Below are positions 8,737 to 16,997 of a stretch of DNA of 64,000 bases, piece by piece. Source of the stretch: an uncultured Methylophilaceae bacterium (GTDB lineage: Bacteria; Pseudomonadota; Gammaproteobacteria; Burkholderiales; Methylophilaceae). A model generated the notes under the pieces. The model was not told the DNA's origin, did no database searches, and saw nothing but the letters and a program-made list of their open reading frames with translations. Each line of letters begins with the position of its first letter. Position 1 is the stretch's first letter. Location: assembly GCA_905618945.1 (NCBI GenBank), contig CAJQTF010000029.1:1-64000 (forward strand). The letters are read 5' to 3'. The translations under genes were made by a program, and so were the position numbers.

Positions 8737-9936
8737 ATGGAAAAAATCTCTTATGCTCAAACTGTCTATGGCCAAGAAGAAATAGATGCAGTTGTTAAGT
8801 GTCTTAATGAGTCGACACAAATGGGTAACTACTCAAGAAAGTTTGAGAAAGAAATTGCTGGGTTATTCAATAAAAATGAATGTTTGTATGTTAATTCTGG
8901 ATCATCAGCTTTATTTATTGGGGTAGAGGCATTTTCTTTTCCAAAAGGAGGGGAGGTTATTACTCCTGCTCTTACCTTTGGGACATCTGTTGGGTGCTTA
9001 ATTAAAAATAACCTAATCCCAGTTTTTGTTGATGTTGAGCCACTTACATACTGTATTGACGCAAATGAAATTGAAAAAGTTATTAGCAACAAGACTGTCG
9101 CAATTTTAGCTCCAAACTTGATGGGTAATCTTTGTGATTGGCCTGAAATTAAAAAGATCGCTGATAAATATAACCTTATTGTTATTGAGGATTCCGCAGA
9201 CACCTTAGGCGCCACAATTAATGGTAAAAGTTCAGGTTCATATTCAAATATGTCAATTACTAGCTTCTATGGGTCACATATAATAAATTGTGCCGGTAAT
9301 GGCGGGGCGCTATTGTTAAATGATAAAAAGATAGCTGAGAAAGCTAAATTATTGAGGTCTTGGGGGAGAAGTTCTTCATTATTTGATGAAAAAAGTGAAG
9401 CCATTGAAAATAGGTTTGACGTCAATCTAGATGGGGTCGATTATGATGCAAAGTTCGTTTTTGAAGCAGTTGGTTATAATGTTGAAGGAAGTGAAATTGG
9501 GGCAGCTTTTGGACTTGAGCAATTAAAAAAATTACAACAAAATATTGAAGTTAGAAAGGATAACTTTAAAAGGCAATGTAATTTTTTCAATCAATTTAAG
9601 CAGTATTTTAGTAACCCAATAGAAACAGATAATATAAATACAGCTTGGTTAGCATTCCCAATTCTTATTAATAAAAGTGCACCTTTTAGTAGAAAAGAAT
9701 TTCAAATATATTTAGAAAAAAGAAATATACAGACAAGGGTAGTATTTACAGGGAATATTATAAGACAACCAATGATGAAAGATATTGCACATAGGACTGT
9801 AGAAAATGGCTATCCAAATGCTGATGCTGTAATGGAGAGAGGTGTTTTACTACCACTTCATCACGGATTAACAAACAGTATGTTTGAAAGACTTCATGAG
9901 GTAATTACTGAATTCCTTGATGATTTTAAAGAATAG
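8737..9936 (+). CDS. PLP-dependent sugar 3-dehydratase, RfbH/ColD-like, no Fe-S cysteines
   Basis: A DegT/DnrJ/EryC1-fold enzyme of 399 residues. The position normally held by the PLP-binding lysine is His181 (in SFYGSHIINCAG), as in enzymes that remove the C3 hydroxyl from a 4-keto-6-deoxysugar. The classical CDP enzyme RfbH (E1) also binds a [2Fe-2S] cluster through cysteines just after the RDWGRD segment. Here the matching segment, LRSWGRSSSLFDEKS from residue 206, has no cysteine, and no E3 reductase gene is nearby. That combination is closer to ColD, which uses PLP and glutamate without Fe-S, although ColD works on GDP sugars. The likely substrate is the product of the preceding rfbG. 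The family is certain; the mechanism is inferred. Confidence 0.82.
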   Translation: MEKISYAQTVYGQEEIDAVVKCLNESTQMGNYSRKFEKEIAGLFNKNECLYVNSGSSALFIGVEAFSFPKGGEVITPALTFGTSVGCLIKNNLIPVFVDVEPLTYCIDANEIEKVISNKTVAILAPNLMGNLCDWPEIKKIADKYNLIVIEDSADTLGATINGKSSGSYSNMSITSFYGSHIINCAGNGGALLLNDKKIAEKAKLLRSWGRSSSLFDEKSEAIENRFDVNLDGVDYDAKFVFEAVGYNVEGSEIGAAFGLEQLKKLQQNIEVRKDNFKRQCNFFNQFKQYFSNPIETDNINTAWLAFPILINKSAPFSRKEFQIYLEKRNIQTRVVFTGNIIRQPMMKDIAHRTVENGYPNADAVMERGVLLPLHHGLTNSMFERLHEVITEFLDDFKE

Positions 9937-9953
9937 GTTTGATAAATATTACC

Positions 9954-10763
9954 CTAAAATTTAGAAAATATAGTTATACCACCTGCCCATTGCTCAGAAA
10001 CTTGCTTAGTTGTTTTGGAAAGCATTTGCGTCATGCACCAAAATTCCAAATGTGGGCCATAGGCTTTGAGGAGTAGAACCAACCTCTCATCACGATGGAC
10101 AAATGAGGACATACATAGAATTGGCGAGTAATAATCTTTATTTATAAGCAACTCAGGCGACCCGACAACTGCAGCCCCTATGTCCATCCCTCCACTTAAA
10201 CACATCTTTACATCATTTATTTCTGGAAGTTTTGACATTTGATTTCTTTGTGAGTCTATATCAAATTCCTGAAATGCTTGTGGGAAAAACCAGCCTATAA
10301 CACCCTCACTACTATCATCTAAAAATTGATCGTAGCGTGACTCCGGATGAACTTTAATATTACCCTGTAATTCGGAATTGCTTTGTAGAACAGCCTTAAA
10401 ATGTGCCTCTGGAAATTTTTCAGTAAACGATTTCTTTAGAGCTGGAAGAATTGTTTCTTCTAGATTTTTCCCTAAATCAACTCCTTTGGAAGTATTACGG
10501 TAAATAAAAGGGATGTGAACTCCATTAGTTAGTAATGAAAATTCTTCATTGGTTTTTAATTTTTCAAGTAATAAGTTAGCCTTTGATTCAAAATCAGCAG
10601 CAGACAAATTATCTATAACCATTAAATTCTTTTTTGTTCTTTCTAGTATTAAATTAAAATCAAAATTTGGTTGGTTTATTTTGTAGTAAAAACTTGGCTC
10701 TTCACGAAAAACTCTATCGTTTACACTTGGTAAACGACGACCATGCTCATCAAACAGTTTCAA
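9954..10763 (-). CDS. Hypothetical protein paired with a radical SAM gene
   Basis: A 269-residue protein that I do not recognise. It has no signal peptide or membrane helix. It is rich in aromatic residues, with a Cys-containing C-terminal half (KMCLSGGMDIGAAVVG and LEFWCMTQML). It starts 13 bases after the radical SAM gene at 10777 on the same strand, so the two probably share a transcript and a function. Plausible roles are a partner, carrier or second enzyme for the radical SAM protein, but nothing in the sequence decides this. It converges on the dideoxysugar genes with a 17-base gap and no obvious terminator. Confidence 0.7.
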   Translation of the reverse strand: MKLFDEHGRRLPSVNDRVFREEPSFYYKINQPNFDFNLILERTKKNLMVIDNLSAADFESKANLLLEKLKTNEEFSLLTNGVHIPFIYRNTSKGVDLGKNLEETILPALKKSFTEKFPEAHFKAVLQSNSELQGNIKVHPESRYDQFLDDSSEGVIGWFFPQAFQEFDIDSQRNQMSKLPEINDVKMCLSGGMDIGAAVVGSPELLINKDYYSPILCMSSFVHRDERLVLLLKAYGPHLEFWCMTQMLSKTTKQVSEQWAGGITIFSKF

Positions 10764-10776
10764 GAATATCTCCTAG

Positions 10777-11988
10777 TTAGATTGCTTTTATAGCAAAGAT
10801 AGCTCTTCTATCTTTTGCTAAAATTTCTGGCGGGCTGGGTGGCTTATCATTGTTATCAATCTCAGGAGTTTTACCAAAGCCATGTTCGTATGTCACTGGG
10901 AGTAAGTGGCTTACATTTTTTTGGTAGTCAGCAACTGATTGGTTATGGAAGCGAATAAAGCCCATATGTTCACCAATTATGCACTCATCCCTATAGGGTC
11001 CAAGCCAACTATTCATCATCCCCCTACTAAGCACATCCTTAAGAGGCTCTTTAACAATATTACCGATAGAGAGGTCCATATAAGGACATGGAACAATTTC
11101 CCCATCATGGTTAACTGTATTAATTCCTTTTACCGTAATACACCTTCCAGGTTGACCGTACGAAGGGCTCATATGGGTAAAAATATCATATTTGTCTTCT
11201 AAATATTTTAACTGGTCTACATCTTCTTTGGTACAAACCCAGGTATCTTGCTCTCTAGCTGTTCCAACAGGTTTAGCTAGCGTTACGTAAAGAGGTATAT
11301 CCTCATCTTTACAGTAACTACAGAGCATCTCAAATTCTTCAGAGAAAACACGATCCTTAATAATGCATGTTGATATAAGTAGTTCTAGGTTTGCAGATTT
11401 TGAAGCCTTTAAAGCGGTTAAAACTCTTGCATAAGAGCCTGGCTTACCCCTAAATTCATCGTGCTCTGCTTCAATCATACTGTCTAATGATATCTGAACT
11501 TTATACCCACCTAGCCCAGCAAACCATTTTGCTTTCTCTTCATCAAAAGTCCAGCCGTTAGTGTCTAAAATAATTAAATGTTTTTTTGGGTCTATAGCTG
11601 CAATAAGCTGGTCAATACTTGAGTCTAAAAGAGCTTCTCCCCCGGTTAGAACAAATCTAAATATTCCAGCTTCGTCCGCTTGTCTAGATAGCTCCCTATA
11701 ATCGTCAAGATCCATCTGGTGTCTAGGATCTAATTTAACACCAGTTGCTTTTTTAATATCACGAGTCATGTAGGGTTCTTCGCAACAGTGCATGCAATGA
11801 AAATTACATAATGAACGATTTATTTTTATTCTTAAAATCGGACTAATCTCACCATCGAGCATATTTTTAAAATATTGTTGAATTTTTTCATGAACTCTTG
11901 GGCGGTGTATGCTTTGATCTTTACGTTTATTTTTTTCAACTAAAGATAAAGCTTCTTGGTCTGCTAAAATTTGAAGTGTGTCAGTCAT
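10777..11988 (-). CDS. Radical SAM protein with C-terminal SPASM-like region
   Basis: An iron-sulfur enzyme that would cleave S-adenosylmethionine to start radical chemistry. The C-x3-C-x2-C cluster motif is in SLCNFHCMHC (Cys61, 65 and 68 counted from the start used here), followed by LTGGEALLD and the strand ILDTNGW. The C-terminal part has cysteines around GEIVPCPYMD and a later Cys, as in twitch/SPASM proteins. I start at the ATG at 11988 (MTDTLQILAD); the frame stays open to an ATG at 12048, and neither start has a good ribosome binding site. It is followed by an unrecognised gene and is divergent from a glycosyltransferase across an 87-215 base region with a 12-bp palindrome. The substrate is unknown. 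Confidence 0.8.
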   Translation of the reverse strand: MTDTLQILADQEALSLVEKNKRKDQSIHRPRVHEKIQQYFKNMLDGEISPILRIKINRSLCNFHCMHCCEEPYMTRDIKKATGVKLDPRHQMDLDDYRELSRQADEAGIFRFVLTGGEALLDSSIDQLIAAIDPKKHLIILDTNGWTFDEEKAKWFAGLGGYKVQISLDSMIEAEHDEFRGKPGSYARVLTALKASKSANLELLISTCIIKDRVFSEEFEMLCSYCKDEDIPLYVTLAKPVGTAREQDTWVCTKEDVDQLKYLEDKYDIFTHMSPSYGQPGRCITVKGINTVNHDGEIVPCPYMDLSIGNIVKEPLKDVLSRGMMNSWLGPYRDECIIGEHMGFIRFHNQSVADYQKNVSHLLPVTYEHGFGKTPEIDNNDKPPSPPEILAKDRRAIFAIKAI

Positions 11989-12065
11989 AATTAGCCATGA
12001 TTTTTGAATTATAATTGTATTGTTATTGCTACAAATTCTAGCATACATATATGTTTTAATATATT

Positions 12066-12077
12066 CTTAACGTTAAG
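12066..12077. promoter_or_regulatory. Perfect 12-bp palindrome between divergent genes
   Basis: CTTAACGTTAAG is a perfect palindrome in the region between the radical SAM gene (leftward) and the GT2 gene (rightward, start 12136). Position and symmetry fit an operator for a dimeric regulator acting on both genes, but no regulator gene is in the neighbourhood. Confidence 0.35.
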
Positions 12078-12135
12078 CATAAGACGTAATCAAACCCACT
12101 TTTAAAGGCATATTTAAATTAACGAAAATACACTT

Positions 12136-13245
12136 GTGAATTTACCTAACAATAAGAAAAATAAATTTATTAAAAAAAATACTATCAGTGTAATTATCCC
12201 TGTTTTTAACGATGAAAAAAGAATAGCTCGTTGCATTCAAAGTGTTAAAAATCAGAAGTATATTAATCTTGAATTAATTATAATTGATGATGGATCAGAT
12301 GATACGTCTGCTCAAATTGCTGACTTCTATGCATCGACTGATGGAAGAATTAAAGTAATTAAATCAAAAAATAGGGGGCCTGCTGCTGCGCGTAACATTG
12401 GAATTAGAAGTTCAATTGGGGAATTTATTTTTTTCTTAGATTCTGATGACTATTTAAAAAAAAATACCTTAGAGTATTTACTTGATAAAATTAAAATTCC
12501 CAATGTAGATTTATCTATTGGAGATTTTTTAATCTCTAACGACTCAATAAATGATGCAAAAATTAAATCAAAACATACATTAAAATTTTCTAGAACAGTA
12601 ACACTTAACAAATCCATAATTAATGATTATATTAGTCTTTATTTAAGAAGGCCCAATAAGTACCCATTGTTTTCATACTCATGGGGTCGTTTATTTAAGG
12701 CCTCGATAATTAAGGAACATAAATTATTTTTCAATGAGAAGTTATGGACTTTTGAGGATGTTGATTTTAATTTTAGATATTTAGCTTGGGTTAATAAGGT
12801 TTCTTTTGTGAAAAAAAATATTATGAATCACACAATTAATAATATTTATTTATCAGCCAGTATGAGGCTTCCAAAAGATCCAGGTAGGTTTTTCGGATTT
12901 AAGCAAGCTCTTAACAGTTTGGGTATTTATTTAGATAAGATGAAAATTAATCAGAATATAAAGCATAATATTTCACATGCATATGTTTGTTACACAATCA
13001 TTCAGTTGATACGCCTTGGTTTTCAGTCAAATAGAAGTAATAATAAAGTAATACTCAATTTAATTCGTGATTGTATTAGCGATAAAATGCTCCAGAATAG
13101 CCTTCATCATTACGCTCCACTGAGTGAAGATAGTAAAATAATTCCATTTCTTATAAAAATAAGACAGCCTTTACTCCTTTTTTATGCTTGTAAGATAAGG
13201 GGGAGGTTGAGGTATAAGGTAAATAACAGTCAACAAAAAACTTAA
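12136..13245 (+). CDS. Family 2 glycosyltransferase
   Basis: A cytoplasmic or membrane-associated inverting GT-A enzyme of 369 residues. Residues 16-130 show the family pattern: SVIIPVFNDE, then DDGSDDTS at 51-58, the RGPAAARN segment, and the DxD site LDSDDYL with Asp102 and Asp104. The C-terminal 200 residues are variable, as is usual for acceptor-binding regions. It starts with GTG. It is divergent from the radical SAM gene and precedes another radical SAM gene in the same direction. Sugar donor and acceptor are unknown, but context makes it part of surface-glycan assembly. Confidence 0.88.
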   Translation: MNLPNNKKNKFIKKNTISVIIPVFNDEKRIARCIQSVKNQKYINLELIIIDDGSDDTSAQIADFYASTDGRIKVIKSKNRGPAAARNIGIRSSIGEFIFFLDSDDYLKKNTLEYLLDKIKIPNVDLSIGDFLISNDSINDAKIKSKHTLKFSRTVTLNKSIINDYISLYLRRPNKYPLFSYSWGRLFKASIIKEHKLFFNEKLWTFEDVDFNFRYLAWVNKVSFVKKNIMNHTINNIYLSASMRLPKDPGRFFGFKQALNSLGIYLDKMKINQNIKHNISHAYVCYTIIQLIRLGFQSNRSNNKVILNLIRDCISDKMLQNSLHHYAPLSEDSKIIPFLIKIRQPLLLFYACKIRGRLRYKVNNSQQKT

Positions 13246-13249
13246 TTTT

Positions 13250-13277
13250 TTGAAAAAACTTGATTTTTTGTTATAAT
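13250..13277 (+). promoter_or_regulatory. Sigma-70-like promoter, probably giving a leaderless mRNA
   Basis: TTGAAA (13250-13255) and a perfect TATAAT (13272-13277) are separated by 16 bases. Transcription would begin about seven bases later, at or next to the ATG at 13284. There is no ribosome binding site before that ATG, which fits a leaderless message. Confidence 0.6.
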
Positions 13278-13283
13278 TGTTAG

Positions 13284-14591
13284 ATGAAATTATTAGCAAA
13301 ACAGACAAAAGAAGAATTAATTGAGAAGTTAAGCATTGCAAAAGAACCGATAGTAATTTATGGGGCTGGAGTCTGTGGTCAGGTTTTGCTATTGGCATGC
13401 AAGGGTGCTGGAATTCAAGTCGAATCGTTTTGCGATAATAATATTAAGAAAAAAGGCAAGTCTTTGAATGGCCTAGAGATTATTCATACGAATGATATTG
13501 AAAATAGACATCCAGAAGCAATTTTTTTAATATCCGCAGCAGATATTAAAGATATTAAAAATCATCTAGTTGATTATGGATATTCTGAAAGTAACTTACA
13601 TCCAGGCGGCTTAATTCTTAAAGATTTTGATTATAGTGAGTTTAGGAATCACTACGAACCTTATAACAATGAAGATAAAGATAAAGGATTCGTTGAATTT
13701 GCAATTGCAAGCACAATTGAATGCCATGATGGATATTTAGACCCTAAAAAACTCTTTATGAGAAGTGTTGATATTGTTGTAACTGAAAAATGCACAATGA
13801 AATGTGTTGATTGCTCTAACTTAATGCAGTTTTTCGAAAAACCAGAAAATTATGAAATTGATGAAATGAGTAAAGCAATTGAATTACTTTGCTTATACTC
13901 TGACCAAATATTTGAATTTAGAATTATTGGCGGAGAACCATTTGTTAATAAGAATGTTCATAATGTAATTGAGAGGCTAATATCAGAACCAAAAGTAAAA
14001 AGAATTGTTATTTATACTAACGGAAATGTGATCCCAAGAGAAAATCAAATTGAATGCTTAAGGCATAAAAAAGTTCTTATGAACATTACTGACTACTCTA
14101 GATCTGGTGAAAAATCTGAAGATAAATATACAAAAAAATTATCTAGATTTGTAAGGACTACAGACAAGCTTGAGCAACTTTGTATCGACAATAAGATTGA
14201 TTACCGCCGACATCCGCCAGAAAATTGGACAGATTGTGGACGCATAGAAAATTTTAATAGGACAGTAGAAGAAAATCAAAGAGTATATGATGAGTGTGGT
14301 TGTAAAAACCTTACTACATTGTCAAAAAATGAATTACATCGCTGTCCTTTTTCAGCCCAAATAACAAGGCTAGGCGTATGTGATGAAAAAGAAGATTATG
14401 TTGATTTAACTGAGCATACAGACCCAATTGCCAATCGAAAAGCAATTAAAAGTCTTTTGGAGGATAAGGTTACTCTTAAAGCCTGTGATTTTTGCCCAGG
14501 GAGGGCGCTTCATGACCCACAAATAATTCCTGCAAAACAAATTAAAATGCCACTGCCATATAAGCGTAATATTGAAGCAACGAATTCTTAA
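13284..14591 (+). CDS. Rossmann-domain / radical SAM fusion protein
   Basis: A two-part protein of 435 residues. Residues 20-110 form a small nucleotide-binding-like fold with IVIYGAGVCGQ at 23-33, like the N-terminal domain of PglD-type acetyltransferases or C-terminal domains of sugar methyltransferases. Residues 160-420 are radical SAM, with the cluster cysteines 170, 174 and 177 in EKCTMKCVDC and the RIIGGEPFVN segment; more cysteines near the C-terminus (CPFS, CDFCPG) suggest an auxiliary cluster. The start ATG appears to lie at the predicted transcription start. It is followed by a PhyH-type oxygenase. It may modify a sugar or peptide in this cluster; the reaction is not known. Confidence 0.78.
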   Translation: MKLLAKQTKEELIEKLSIAKEPIVIYGAGVCGQVLLLACKGAGIQVESFCDNNIKKKGKSLNGLEIIHTNDIENRHPEAIFLISAADIKDIKNHLVDYGYSESNLHPGGLILKDFDYSEFRNHYEPYNNEDKDKGFVEFAIASTIECHDGYLDPKKLFMRSVDIVVTEKCTMKCVDCSNLMQFFEKPENYEIDEMSKAIELLCLYSDQIFEFRIIGGEPFVNKNVHNVIERLISEPKVKRIVIYTNGNVIPRENQIECLRHKKVLMNITDYSRSGEKSEDKYTKKLSRFVRTTDKLEQLCIDNKIDYRRHPPENWTDCGRIENFNRTVEENQRVYDECGCKNLTTLSKNELHRCPFSAQITRLGVCDEKEDYVDLTEHTDPIANRKAIKSLLEDKVTLKACDFCPGRALHDPQIIPAKQIKMPLPYKRNIEATNS

Positions 14592-14601
14592 TACTTTTCC
14601 T

Positions 14602-15804
14602 ATGAAAAGTACACCAATAAAATCTTATTTAAATTTAACTAAAATTATAAATTATTACCTTGAGTGGCTGCATGAAAATAATCTAAATAATTTCTCTGAA
14701 GAAAAAAAATTATTAAAATCTGATTTAGTCAAAGTTGTTCTAGGGCTAATTTGGATTAAAAAAGATTTAACAGATGTTAAGCATTTTCAAGCTAATAGAT
14801 ATTTTATGGATGCTATTGGTATTAATAAACTGCCAACGATTGAAATGTTTGAAATTTTTTCAGCAAAAAATGAGCTTAAAAATTTACCTATATTAAAAGA
14901 AAATATAGGTATCAATAATTATGAAAATATAAAAAACATAGCCTTAATCGTATTAGATAAATTTAACTCCAATTTAAATATAATATTAGCCCCAGAGACA
15001 CAATGGGGCCCTGAGAAAAAAAAATATTTCGAAGATCATGGATATGTGGTTATTCCTGATGTGATGACATCCTTAGAATGTTCAGGTTTTAGGGAGATTG
15101 CATTAAATATTGCTCAAGATGAAAAAGAAAAAAAAGTAGGTTTTTTTTATGGTCATGAAAATAAGTTTCAAAGAGTTTGGAATTTAGTTAACAAATCTTT
15201 AGAGCTTGGGCAATTGTTAACTTTACCCATAGTTCACCAAATAATGAATGATCTGTTTGATAGGGACACATTCCATGAAAAATACTTGCTTAGTAGTTTT
15301 CATCTTAACATATTGCCACCAGAGGGTAGGGAGCAAAAATTTCATCTAGATTCTACAGTGCCTGACCCGCTACCTTCATGGTTAATAAAGGCAAATACCA
15401 GCTTTATTATTGAAGATCATAACGAAGATAATGGAGCATTAATGTGTTTACCTGGGTCGCATAAGTTTAATAGGAAACCATCACCCTCAGATGAAAAAAA
15501 ATACAACAAAAACTTAATAAAATTGATTGCTCCCAAGGGGTCGATGATAATTTGGAGCGGCCATTTGTGGCATAAATCTGGCAATAATAAAACCACTAAA
15601 GAAAGAACTGGTCTTTTGGGCGCTTTTGTAGCAAGTCACCTTGCGGAAGTCGCAATGGAAGAGAATCATACGTTAGTAGTTGATAGTGAAAGATCAAAAT
15701 TTTTCTCTGATGATCTAAAGAGAATACTAATGTTTGATCATGGAGTTAAGCAAGGAGCGTTGGCGAAATCAAATCATTTTTGGGCAAAAAAAAAGAATAA
15801 CTAG
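14602..15804 (+). CDS. PhyH-like Fe(II)/2-oxoglutarate dioxygenase
   Basis: Likely a non-haem iron oxygenase. From about residue 140 it has the phytanoyl-CoA dioxygenase fold: YFEDHGYVVIPDVM, then the iron site FHLDSTVP (His248, Asp250), the GALMCLPGSHKF segment, and the distal histidine in SGHLWHKSG followed by an Arg for 2-oxoglutarate in KERTGLLG. The first 130 residues are a helical extension without recognisable motifs. The reading frame is open from a TTG at 14572 inside the preceding gene; I prefer the ATG at 14602. Family members hydroxylate, halogenate or epimerise many small molecules, so a hydroxylation in the polysaccharide pathway is an inference. Confidence 0.8.
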   Translation: MKSTPIKSYLNLTKIINYYLEWLHENNLNNFSEEKKLLKSDLVKVVLGLIWIKKDLTDVKHFQANRYFMDAIGINKLPTIEMFEIFSAKNELKNLPILKENIGINNYENIKNIALIVLDKFNSNLNIILAPETQWGPEKKKYFEDHGYVVIPDVMTSLECSGFREIALNIAQDEKEKKVGFFYGHENKFQRVWNLVNKSLELGQLLTLPIVHQIMNDLFDRDTFHEKYLLSSFHLNILPPEGREQKFHLDSTVPDPLPSWLIKANTSFIIEDHNEDNGALMCLPGSHKFNRKPSPSDEKKYNKNLIKLIAPKGSMIIWSGHLWHKSGNNKTTKERTGLLGAFVASHLAEVAMEENHTLVVDSERSKFFSDDLKRILMFDHGVKQGALAKSNHFWAKKKNN

Positions 15805-15869
15805 ATAGATACTTGCGATTGAGTTGCTATTAACAATTTATGTTATGGGGCAATGTGAATGACTCTAAA

Positions 15870-16922
15870 TTAATCTTCTATCAAATTTTGATATTTTTCC
15901 CTTACTCTAGCAAGAATATCTTTGGCGTCGCTATCTAGATTATCTATATCACTATCTTCGTTTAGAGAGCATGTCGCGCATGGTTGAAATGTGTGTCTTT
16001 CCCCGTTCAAATGCTTTGTCTGTAGCCGTCTAACTACTTCACCATTCCATATGTCGCTAAGTGACATTGTATTAGCATCGCCTATTACATTTTCAACCTT
16101 CCAATCAATACAGCATGGCATTATTTTTCCATCATGATTAACTTGCATACTTTTAAAAATTTGGGGGCAAACCTTTACTTCTCTTCTTGGTGCGCTTACA
16201 AACCTATGGCCTGAATCAAGCCCAAGGTTCGATGTAACTCCTGGCCATAGATTGATAAGATTTTCAATATAAATTTCGTCAGCAATATCCGAGAATAAAG
16301 CATGAAATTTTTGTATCTTAGCCTTTGAATTAACTGCTGAGTTATGAATTTTTATATGAAGTTTACATTTTTTATTTTTAACTTTTGAAAATTTTTCTAA
16401 ATTCTTGCAAAAATTGTCAAACTTTATTTTTCTATTAGTAAATTCCCAATATTGATCGTTGTTTAAACCCTCAATTGATATAATTAATCTGTCTAATGTC
16501 TTTGCCAATATAGGAATATTTTTGTCATTAAGAAGCAAGCCATTGCTAATCATTTCGAATCTTTCCGCAACTTTATTTTCAACCGCATGTTCAACAAATT
16601 CCGTAATTTTTTTATTCACTAGTGAGTCACCCAGTCCGCAAAATCTTAACAATTTTACTTTAGGAGTAAAGCTTAACAAATCAGCACACACTTTCTTAAA
16701 AAATAAAAAATCCATGGTGCCTTTCTCAAACTCATCGGGACTAATGAAATGAGGACAAAATTTACAGGCAAGATTACAGTAAGTTGTTGTTTCCATGTAG
16801 ATAACAAGTGGAGATTGCAGGGGTGCTGATGTACCTAAATTTATTCGATTTGAATTTAGCTGTGATTGGTTAATATTTTTATTATCCAATATTTTTACTT
16901 CTAAATTTAGGTCTTTTTTCAT
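15870..16922 (-). CDS. Radical SAM/SPASM protein
   Basis: The third radical SAM enzyme of the island, 350 residues. The [4Fe-4S] motif is Cys49, Cys53 and Cys56 in YCNLACKFCPHF, followed by LLRFCGLGDSLVN and the strand EMISNGLLL. The C-terminal region has SPASM-type cysteines: VCPQIF, GKIMPCCIDW and a final CATC. Proteins of this type oxidise or cross-link peptides or act on small substrates bound through their auxiliary clusters. It is the last gene of the minus-strand run that begins with the glycosyltransferase at 24228 and lies about 75 bases after the SDR gene, so it may share its pathway. Confidence 0.85.
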   Translation of the reverse strand: MKKDLNLEVKILDNKNINQSQLNSNRINLGTSAPLQSPLVIYMETTTYCNLACKFCPHFISPDEFEKGTMDFLFFKKVCADLLSFTPKVKLLRFCGLGDSLVNKKITEFVEHAVENKVAERFEMISNGLLLNDKNIPILAKTLDRLIISIEGLNNDQYWEFTNRKIKFDNFCKNLEKFSKVKNKKCKLHIKIHNSAVNSKAKIQKFHALFSDIADEIYIENLINLWPGVTSNLGLDSGHRFVSAPRREVKVCPQIFKSMQVNHDGKIMPCCIDWKVENVIGDANTMSLSDIWNGEVVRRLQTKHLNGERHTFQPCATCSLNEDSDIDNLDSDAKDILARVREKYQNLIED

Positions 16923-16997
16923 ATAAAATATTATCCTTTATTGTTATATAAAAGTCTATGGCTCAATAGCTTTGTAATTGGTTGCGTATAAATAATT

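Noticed and set aside
8829-9215. Long open frame on the minus strand inside the PLP enzyme gene (similar cases at 33222-33644, 27315-27530 and 59586-59918).
   Set aside because: It is the antisense shadow of a well-conserved gene, with no family features and no ribosome binding site.
12378-12392. A further partial copy of the GTAGGGGGC repeat core in the GT2 gene (AATAGGGGGCCTGC).
   Set aside because: Only a short G-rich match within conserved coding sequence (RGPAAARN); the rest of the repeat is absent.
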